Assembly: GCA_947491475.1 (NCBI GenBank)
Contig: CANLKN010000033.1
Span: forward strand, 1-36,564
Length of the DNA stretch: 36,564 nucleotides
Direction: 5' to 3'
DNA from: Akkermansiaceae bacterium
Lineage (GTDB): Bacteria > Verrucomicrobiota > Verrucomicrobiia > Verrucomicrobiales > Akkermansiaceae
Translations under genes and position numbers: made by a program
Shown: positions 7,611 to 13,303 of the stretch, in pieces
How the letters are laid out: every line of letters begins with the position of its first letter
Position numbering within the stretch: the first letter of the stretch is position 1
The notes under the pieces: generated by a model
The model's database searches: none
The model's input: only the letters and a program-made list of their open reading frames with translations
What the model was told of the DNA's origin: nothing

Positions 7611-7648
7611 GGTTTTCCCAGGCGATGAACCAAGCGAAGAAGAAATAA
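7610..7648 (+). repeat. 39-bp direct repeat, copy 2 (duplicated tex end)
   Basis: Second copy of the tex 3' end, lying six bases before the TPR gene's stop codon. It starts on the last base (7610) of the minus-strand ATG of the cassette's first gene, so on that strand it forms the gene's immediate 5' leader. Without the cassette, tex and the TPR gene would be convergent neighbours about six bases apart. Confidence 0.95.
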
Positions 7649-7654
7649 GGAGCC

Positions 7655-8422
7655 TCACTGGTCCACCACATCTTCTTCGCCGTAGAAGCTCTTAATGTAG
7701 CCGTATTCGACGAGGGTGTCCTGCCATGGGCCGAGGACGTTGGGATCGCGGAAGATCCGGCCGGCCCGAGCCAGCCATTCCTCGGCCTTGATCAGATCCT
7801 TTTTGTCATAAGCCAGAGCGGCCTGAGCGTAGTAATAATACGGTGAATCGTCGAGGAAATCGTATTTTTCAGCGAGAATGGTGACCTCGTCAGCCATGCC
7901 GAGCTTTTTCTTGCTCAGCAGGATCTTGAACTCCACCAACCTGCCCAGCGCCATATTTTCGGGTGGCAGTATCTTCAGGACGTTTTCGAAGACATCGAGC
8001 GCCTTCTGCCATTGCTTGGTGACAAAGTTCACCTCGCCGATGTTGAAGAGGATGCTGGGATTGTCTTTCGACAACGCCAACGCCTTGTCGAACTCCGCCA
8101 GCGCTTTGTCGAAAGAGCGTATCTCGACATAACAACTGCCGCGCAGGTTGTGGATTTCCGAGCTGTCCTGGAAAATGGCCGCAGCTTTGTCAATTTCCTC
8201 AAGGGTTTCAAAAATCCGCTTTTGTTGGAAGATGCGGTTCGCCTCGCTGAGTTGTTTGATAAACTCGTTGCGCCTTTCTTCAGGAAGATTGAGGAAGGCC
8301 TGCTGGTTGGGCAGCAGCGCGGGGGTTTCGGGAGCGGCCTCTGCGGCAGCGGGCGCGGACTCGTTCTGTGCCATCAGCGGCGTGAGAAGAACGAACATCG
8401 AGAGAAGGGTAATGGACTTCAT
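7655..8422 (-). CDS. Secreted TPR-repeat protein
   Basis: 255-residue exported protein. The ATG at 8422 gives MKSITLLSMFVLLTPLMAQN, a typical signal peptide. The longer open frame (to 8596) reads through the 17-bp tandem repeats and is rejected. After an Ala/Pro/Glu-rich linker come at least three tetratricopeptide repeats, for example RIFQQKRIFETLEEIDKAAA, RSFDKALAEFDKALALSKD and KQWQKALDVFENVLKILPP, and a C-terminal helical pair (YYYYAQAALAYDKKDLIKAE). TPR proteins mediate protein-protein contacts; the partner is unknown. It is convergent with tex, from which it is separated by the inserted cassette. Confidence 0.8.
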   Translation of the reverse strand: MKSITLLSMFVLLTPLMAQNESAPAAAEAAPETPALLPNQQAFLNLPEERRNEFIKQLSEANRIFQQKRIFETLEEIDKAAAIFQDSSEIHNLRGSCYVEIRSFDKALAEFDKALALSKDNPSILFNIGEVNFVTKQWQKALDVFENVLKILPPENMALGRLVEFKILLSKKKLGMADEVTILAEKYDFLDDSPYYYYAQAALAYDKKDLIKAEEWLARAGRIFRDPNVLGPWQDTLVEYGYIKSFYGEEDVVDQ

Positions 8423-8761
8423 GGCAAATGGGGCGGGAAATGATTGCTTGGGCACCCTAAACAGCAAATCCGCAGACGGCAAGCCGTCGTTTCGTGACAG
8501 CCGTCGTTTCGTGACAGCCGTCGTTTCGTGACTGTTTCGGTGCCAATCGCCGCTTTGAAAGCATATTGGAGAATGAACGGAAGCGTCGCGGGACACGATC
8601 CCCGTGACCCCATCCGATGTGGAGCGACCCGTAGCGAATGTTGCTGTGACCGGGTGCCCTGTTTTTCCGGCAATCGTTTTTTCTCATGGAAAAAATTGGC
8701 CGAAAAAATCCTTGCCAAGGAGTTCCCGCTGTCGTTCTTTTCCGCCCGCACCGCGAACAAC
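8423..8761. other. Intergenic region with tandem repeats, no gene
   Basis: About 340 bases between the TPR gene and tRNA-Glu. It holds three 17-bp tandem repeats (8483-8532), preceded by a GACGGC-AA-GCCGTC inverted repeat at 8475-8488. The promoter for the TPR gene must lie here, but no strong -35/-10 pair stands out. Nothing else is recognised. Confidence 0.6.
8483..8532. repeat. Three tandem 17-bp repeats
   Basis: The unit GCCGTCGTTTCGTGACA occurs three times head to tail (8483-8499, 8500-8516, 8517-8532, the last lacking its final A). The copies are otherwise identical, which suggests recent expansion. They lie about 60 bases upstream of the TPR gene start and could hold regulatory sites or simply be a small minisatellite. 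Confidence 0.9.
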
Positions 8762-8836
8762 GACCCGTTCGTCTATCGGTTAGGACTCCAGATTTTCATT
8801 CTGGCAAGAAGGGTTCGACTCCCTTACGGGTCGCCA
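8762..8836 (+). tRNA. tRNA-Glu (anticodon TTC)
   Basis: A complete cloverleaf can be drawn. The acceptor stem is GACCCGT/ACGGGTC. The anticodon stem CCAGA/TCTGG encloses the loop TTTTCAT with anticodon TTC. A TTCGACT-type T loop is present. The discriminator base is G, and the 3' CCA is encoded at 8834-8836. A Rho-independent hairpin follows within about 15 bases, so it is transcribed as a single tRNA. Confidence 0.95.
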
Positions 8837-8848
8837 TCATTTTTCCAG

Positions 8849-8874
8849 CCTCCGCCCAAAGCGGGGGCCTTTTG
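8849..8874 (+). terminator. Terminator after tRNA-Glu
   Basis: Seven-pair stem CCTCCGC/GCGGGGG (one T-G pair) with loop CCAAA, then CC and TTTT. It lies between the tRNA and panB. Confidence 0.75.
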
Positions 8875-8900
8875 ATTTCAGGACATCCGCCGTATTTCCC

Positions 8901-9665
8901 GTGACAGCCCTGCAAAAAGCCGAAGCCCTCCGCGCCCGCAAAGGCGGCCGACCGATCGCCGCGCTCACCGCCTACGACTACCCTACGGCCCGACTGCTGG
9001 ATGAAGCGGGCGTGGATGTCCTTCTCGTCGGTGATTCGCTCGGCATGGTGGTGCTCGGTTTTCCGGACACCACGCACGTCACGCTCGACCACATGCTTCA
9101 CCACATTGCGGCGGTGGCTCGGGCGAAACCCAAGGCATTGTTGCTAGGCGATCTCCCGATCCACAGCTACGAAACTCCGCAACAGGCACTGGAAACCGCG
9201 CGCAAACTCGTCGCCGCTGGGGCCGAGGCGGTGAAACTCGAGGGCGGTATCCGTCAGGCGGAAAAAGTCCGTGCCATCACCGCCGCCGGAATCCCTGTGA
9301 TAGGGCATCTCGGGATGCTGCCGCAGCGCGTGCTGGAGGAGGGTGGCTACCGCAAAAAGGGAAAAACCCCCGAACAGATCGAATTCATCCGTGAGGGTGC
9401 CCTGGCGCTCATCGATGCCGGTGTGTCGGCGATTGTTTTTGAATCGATCATTCCGGAAACCGCACGACTTCTGTCCGAATCACTATCGGTTCCCACCATT
9501 GGGATCGGCTGCGGTGATCACACCTGCGACGGAGAAGTCGCCGTCATCACCGATTTGCTGGGCTCTTTTCCCTGGTTTGTCCCGCCTTTCGCCAAACCGG
9601 AAGCAGACATTGCGCAAATCATCCGCGAGGCCATTGCACGCTACCTGGCACGGGTCTCAGGTTGA
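8901..9665 (+). CDS. panB: Ketopantoate hydroxymethyltransferase
   Basis: 254-residue cytosolic enzyme that transfers a hydroxymethyl group from 5,10-methylene-tetrahydrofolate to 2-oxoisovalerate, giving ketopantoate for pantothenate and coenzyme A. Family motifs are clear: ALTAYDYPTARLLDEAGVD, LLVGDSLGMVVLG with the metal-binding Asp, the VKLEGG segment, GHLGMLPQ, and GIGCGDHTCDG near the C-terminus. The length is normal. It starts with GTG; no better in-frame ATG precedes it and MTALQKAEALRA fits family N-termini. It stands alone between the tRNA-Glu terminator and the sugar operon, with no panC or panD in the window. Confidence 0.96.
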   Translation: MTALQKAEALRARKGGRPIAALTAYDYPTARLLDEAGVDVLLVGDSLGMVVLGFPDTTHVTLDHMLHHIAAVARAKPKALLLGDLPIHSYETPQQALETARKLVAAGAEAVKLEGGIRQAEKVRAITAAGIPVIGHLGMLPQRVLEEGGYRKKGKTPEQIEFIREGALALIDAGVSAIVFESIIPETARLLSESLSVPTIGIGCGDHTCDGEVAVITDLLGSFPWFVPPFAKPEADIAQIIREAIARYLARVSG

Positions 9666-9786
9666 TGGAGATACTGCTCTCCATTCACGGCACCATGCCC
9701 CACGGACTGCCCTGAGGTGCAGGGGAGTGTGGGCGGCGTAAACATTTCTGCTTGACCTTGGCTGATCGTTTCCATCGTATTCGCTC

Positions 9787-10533
9787 ATGTTCGCTCACGA
9801 GCGTCAGCGCTTGATCCTGGACCTTCTGCGCAAGCAGCAGCGCATCGGCACCCAGGAGCTGGCAGGCCATCTGCAAGTCTCGCCCGCGACGCTGCGGCGG
9901 GACCTTGAGCAGCTCGACCGCGGCGGCGAACTCCTGCGCGTGCACGGTGGCATTATCCTGCGCAAAAACGCCATCGATGAGCCCTCGCTGCGTCAGAAGT
10001 CGGGACTCGCGACCAAGGCCAAGAAACGCATCGCCGCGCGTGTGGCGGCCGAAGTGCCGCAAGGAGCCACGGTGTTCATCGATGGCGGCACTACCTGTCT
10101 CGAAGCCGGTTTGCTGCTCCGCAAGCGCGCCGATCTGGTCATCCTCACCAACTCGCTGCCGCTGATCGCCGCCTATGACAGTTTCGAGGCGAAACTCATG
10201 GTGCTTGGCGGAGAACGCCGCGCGGTAAGCGGCGCGCTGGTCGGAAACCTGGCCATGGATGCCATCGCCCGGCTGCGGGCCGACGTGGCATTGATCGGCG
10301 CTTCCGGCCTGCACCCGCAGGATGGCCCCGGCACCACCGAGTTGCTGGAAACCGAGATCAAGCGCGAGTGGATCCACCGCGCCAGGCAGGCCTTCTTGCT
10401 CGCCGATGGCAGCAAGTGGAACCATGGCTCCACCATTCGTTTCGCCGACTGGTCCGAGTTCGCCGCCTTTTTCACCGACAAGCAGCCTCCACCATCATTC
10501 AAATCCAGAAAACTCAGAATCCTCATCGCATGA
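9787..10533 (+). CDS. DeoR-family transcriptional regulator
   Basis: 248-residue DNA-binding repressor type. The N-terminal winged helix-turn-helix (residues 1-55: RIGTQELAGHLQVSPATLRR, then DLEQLDRGGELLRVHGG) is the DeoR signature. The C-terminal ISOCOT-fold sensor domain contains FIDGGTTCLEAG, ILTNSLPL and VLGGERR, which bind phosphorylated sugars in characterised members. It is first in the sugar operon and overlaps the next gene by ATGA, so it is most likely the operon's own regulator, released by a sugar phosphate. A TTGACC -35-like element lies at 9752, and an 8-base direct repeat TTCGCTCA spans the start codon, possibly an operator. That regulatory reading is tentative. Confidence 0.93.
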   Translation: MFAHERQRLILDLLRKQQRIGTQELAGHLQVSPATLRRDLEQLDRGGELLRVHGGIILRKNAIDEPSLRQKSGLATKAKKRIAARVAAEVPQGATVFIDGGTTCLEAGLLLRKRADLVILTNSLPLIAAYDSFEAKLMVLGGERRAVSGALVGNLAMDAIARLRADVALIGASGLHPQDGPGTTELLETEIKREWIHRARQAFLLADGSKWNHGSTIRFADWSEFAAFFTDKQPPPSFKSRKLRILIA

Positions 10534-11573
10534 AACGCCTCGACCGCAAACTAACCAACATCCTCGCCGGCTCCACCTCGCCGTCGGACTTCATCATCGC
10601 CGACGCCAAGGATGCCGACATGGCCTTCGGCATCACCGCGCCCGGACCGCAATGGGGATCCTGCCGCCACGGCTACAACGAGTCGGAAGGCTGCTGGAAA
10701 ACCCTGCCTCAATACCTCGAACAAATCCGCGACGTGATCGCCCAGGACATCGTGGACATCATGCTGCTTTCCGCCTCGAATCTTGAGCGGCTCGCCATGA
10801 ATGAAGGAATCTTCCGCAATTCCGACATCACGCCCGCCGCCCGCGCCAACGACACCTCGGACGTCTGGGCCGTGCGCGGCGGCAAATATCCCACCGATCA
10901 TCCTTCGCGCTCGTTCCGTAGCGCCACCCTCGATCACATCAAATACGGCCGCCTCACCGAAAACCACGGCGTTCCTTTCTCCGGCGCGGACCTCGGCCTA
11001 TATTCAATCACCTTCACCAACAACATCGATTGGGATTACAAGGCGCTGCAGGATTTCCAGGACTTCCGCATCGAGGCCGAGCGCAAGGGCTTCCGCTACT
11101 TCCTGGAAGTGTTCAACCCGAACGTCAACCCGGGCATTCCAGACAAGAAGGTGGCGGCCTTCCTCAACGACCACATCATCCGCACGCTGGCTGGCGTGAC
11201 CGATGCCGGGCGTCCGGTTTTCCTGAAAATCCCCTACAACGGCCCCGGCCCGCTCGAGGAACTGGTTTCCTATGATCCCAAGCTCGTCGTCGGCATCCTC
11301 GGTGGCAGCGCCGGCACCACGCTCGACGCCTTCCAGTTGATCCACGACGCTCAGAAGCACGGCGCGCGCGTCGCCCTCTTCGGCCGCAAGATCAACCTAT
11401 CAGAAAGCCCGCTGGCCTTCATCGAGTTCCTGCGCCGCGTGGTGGACGGGGAGATCACGCCCACCGATGCGGTGAAAGCCTATCACTCCGTGCTCGAGCA
11501 CACCGGCATCAAGCCGCAGCGCAGTCTGCAGCAGGACATGCAACTTACCACCAACAAAATGAGTTATCGCTGA
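10530..11573 (+). CDS. Class I aldolase-like TIM-barrel protein
   Basis: 347-residue enzyme of the DeoC/LacD/FbaB-type aldolase superfamily. The second half shows VFLKIPYNGPGPLEEL, with the likely Schiff-base Lys, then VVGILGGSAGTTLDAF and GARVALFGRKINLSESP, the phosphate-binding end of the barrel. The N-terminal part (FIIADAKDADMAFGITAPGP) is less familiar. ATG at 10530 overlaps the DeoR stop by ATGA. Downstream are a lyxose-type isomerase and a PfkB kinase, so the expected job is cleavage of a ketose phosphate into dihydroxyacetone phosphate (or glyceraldehyde phosphate) plus a short aldehyde. The exact substrate cannot be read from sequence. It is not a canonical rhamnulose- or fuculose-phosphate aldolase, which are class II zinc enzymes. 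Confidence 0.75.
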   Translation: MKRLDRKLTNILAGSTSPSDFIIADAKDADMAFGITAPGPQWGSCRHGYNESEGCWKTLPQYLEQIRDVIAQDIVDIMLLSASNLERLAMNEGIFRNSDITPAARANDTSDVWAVRGGKYPTDHPSRSFRSATLDHIKYGRLTENHGVPFSGADLGLYSITFTNNIDWDYKALQDFQDFRIEAERKGFRYFLEVFNPNVNPGIPDKKVAAFLNDHIIRTLAGVTDAGRPVFLKIPYNGPGPLEELVSYDPKLVVGILGGSAGTTLDAFQLIHDAQKHGARVALFGRKINLSESPLAFIEFLRRVVDGEITPTDAVKAYHSVLEHTGIKPQRSLQQDMQLTTNKMSYR

Positions 11574-11597
11574 AATGAAACCATCCGTCCAAAATCC

Positions 11598-12170
11598 ATG
11601 AAACGCTCCGAAATCAACTCGCTCGTCGGCTCCGCCCAAACCTGCTTCGAAGCCCACGGCTGGACGCTTCCGCCCAATCCCCGCTGGGATGTCACGGACT
11701 TCGGCCTCGGCGACTGGCGCTCCTTCGGGCTCGTATTGGTCAACCTCGCCGAGCACGCCGAATACTGCGAGAAGCTGATGTATGCGCAAAAAGGCATGGC
11801 CACGCCCGCCCACTGCCACAAGCAGAAGAAGGAAGACATCATCAGCCGCTGGGGCAGCCTGCGCATCCAGTTGTGGCCCGGACCGCCTGAGGAAAGCACC
11901 GGCAAGCCGCTCTCCCTTCTGGTCAACAACAAACCGCATGAAGTGAGGGGAGGGGATTTCCTGATCCTTGAGTCCGGCCACCGCGTGACGCTCGAACCCG
12001 GCGTCTGGCATGAGTTCGCGCCCGATACCGACGAGTGCATCATCGGCGAGGTCTCCACCGCCAATGACGATGCCAATGACAACTTCTTCGCCAATCCGGA
12101 TATCGGCCGCTTTCCGGACATCGACGAGGACCAACCCGCCATTGTCAAACTCCTCAGCGACAAGCCATGA
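11598..12170 (+). CDS. D-lyxose isomerase-type sugar isomerase
   Basis: 190-residue cupin-fold sugar isomerase of the D-lyxose ketol-isomerase family (formerly DUF1498). The metal site is visible: MATPAHCHKQKKEDII supplies two His and a Glu, and GVWHEFAPDTDE supplies the third His. Characterised relatives interconvert D-lyxose and D-xylulose, and D-mannose and D-fructose. The gene lies 24 bases after the aldolase and overlaps the kinase by ATGA. It probably makes the ketose that the next gene phosphorylates. The true substrate may be another aldose with matching C2 stereochemistry. Confidence 0.88.
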   Translation: MKRSEINSLVGSAQTCFEAHGWTLPPNPRWDVTDFGLGDWRSFGLVLVNLAEHAEYCEKLMYAQKGMATPAHCHKQKKEDIISRWGSLRIQLWPGPPEESTGKPLSLLVNNKPHEVRGGDFLILESGHRVTLEPGVWHEFAPDTDECIIGEVSTANDDANDNFFANPDIGRFPDIDEDQPAIVKLLSDKP

Positions 12171-13297
12171 GCACCGGTGCCCCACTCGAACAACTTGCAA
12201 GCCTTCTGGCCGCAGGCGATCCTGCTTCGTGCCGCATTGTCACCGGTTTCGACGGCTTCGTCGATGAAATGATCACGCTTGTTGGTGAACGCCGCTCGCT
12301 CGAAGACTTCACGCCGGTGCCCGACATCGGTTCCTTCGGCACGCTGGTCAGTGCCGCAGCCGGCCACAGCAGCCTCCGCGAGATCGTCGTCAATGCCGTC
12401 CATCCCGGCGGCTGCGCGGTGAATCTTTCAGACGGGATCGCCAGCCTCGGCGTGGCAGTCGATTGCTTTGCCACGCTCGGCGAGCCAATCCACTCGGCCT
12501 TCGGCGAAATCGGGGAAAAATGCCGGACATTCCGCTCATGGGGCCGCGAACCCGGTCGCACGCTGGCCTTCGAGTTCAACGACGGCAAGCTGATGTTCAG
12601 CGCGGTGAAACAACTTGCCGATTTCACTCCGGAGTCGGTGCGCGGCTTTCTAACAGACGGCGTTTTCAGCGACGCCTGCGCGCAGGCCCAGGTCATCGCG
12701 CTCACCGACTGGACGCTCTACCCGCACATGACCGCCGTCTGGCGCATGCTGCAGGACGAGGTCTTTTCCAAGCTCACTCACCGTCCGCACATCTTCATCG
12801 ACCTGGTCGATCCATCGAGCCGTTCCGCAGCCGACATCCGCGAAGTGGCATCCATCCTGTCCGGATTTGAAGTCGCCGGTCCTCTCACACTGGGCCTTAA
12901 CGGCAATGAGGCGAACATCCTTTGCCGCCTGCATGATCTGGCGTCCGCACCAGCCGATGCCAGCCATCAGGACGCGCTCGGGCAAGCGCATGCGCTGAGG
13001 AATCTGTTAGGTGTCAGCCGTGTGGTCGTGCACCGCATCGCCTTTGCCGTCAGTTCATCGCAGGCCGGTGGTTTCACCCAGCCGGGGCCATTCTGTCCGC
13101 ACCCGAAGAAGAGTACCGGCGCTGGCGACCGCTTCAATGCCGGCTTCTGCCTCGGCCAGGCACTCGGCTTCAACGATGCCGACGCGCTCGCCCTCGGCTG
13201 CGCCACCGCCGGATTCTTCGTCCGCCACGCCCGCAGTGCCAGCCATGAGGAACTGGTGGAGTTCCTCATGCAATGGTCCACGGGAAATATCGATTGA
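12167..13297 (+). CDS. PfkB-family carbohydrate kinase
   Basis: 376-residue ribokinase-fold kinase. It has the C-terminal signature KKSTGAGDRFNAGFCLG with the catalytic Asp in GAGD (about residue 316). The N-terminal substrate-side part is RIVTGFDGFVDEMI and a Gly-Gly motif lies in VHPGGCAVNLSDG. At 376 residues it is longer than ribokinase (about 310), with extra sequence in the middle. It overlaps the isomerase gene by ATGA. In this context it should phosphorylate the ketose, probably at O1, to feed the aldolase. The phosphoryl position and donor (ATP or ADP) are not resolvable here. Confidence 0.88.
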   Translation: MSTGAPLEQLASLLAAGDPASCRIVTGFDGFVDEMITLVGERRSLEDFTPVPDIGSFGTLVSAAAGHSSLREIVVNAVHPGGCAVNLSDGIASLGVAVDCFATLGEPIHSAFGEIGEKCRTFRSWGREPGRTLAFEFNDGKLMFSAVKQLADFTPESVRGFLTDGVFSDACAQAQVIALTDWTLYPHMTAVWRMLQDEVFSKLTHRPHIFIDLVDPSSRSAADIREVASILSGFEVAGPLTLGLNGNEANILCRLHDLASAPADASHQDALGQAHALRNLLGVSRVVVHRIAFAVSSSQAGGFTQPGPFCPHPKKSTGAGDRFNAGFCLGQALGFNDADALALGCATAGFFVRHARSASHEELVEFLMQWSTGNID

Positions 13298-13303
13298 GAT
13301 ATC

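Larger units (their letters stand above)
6395..7648 (-). mobile_element. Inserted cassette with nucleotidyltransferase module between tex and TPR genes
   Basis: A block of 1,254 bases bounded by the tex-end repeat pair. It carries four minus-strand reading frames joined by three 4-base start/stop overlaps: ATGA at 7398-7395, GTGA at 6862-6859 and GTGA at 6641-6638. No integrase or transposase is inside and no terminal inverted repeats are evident, so how it arrived is unknown. A 39-bp duplication is far longer than usual transposon target duplications. It fits recombination at, or aberrant copying of, the tex end. That the block is an insertion is inferred from the repeats and from the abrupt break between otherwise adjacent convergent genes. 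Confidence 0.65.

Noticed and set aside
8475-8532. Tandem repeats as a possible CRISPR array
   Set aside because: The 17-bp units are directly adjacent with no spacers, and there are no cas genes in the window.
9685-10425. Long minus-strand open frame opposite the DeoR gene
   Set aside because: It is an antisense shadow of a clear DeoR-family gene, with no recognisable domain and Gln/Arg-rich composition typical of GC-rich antisense frames.
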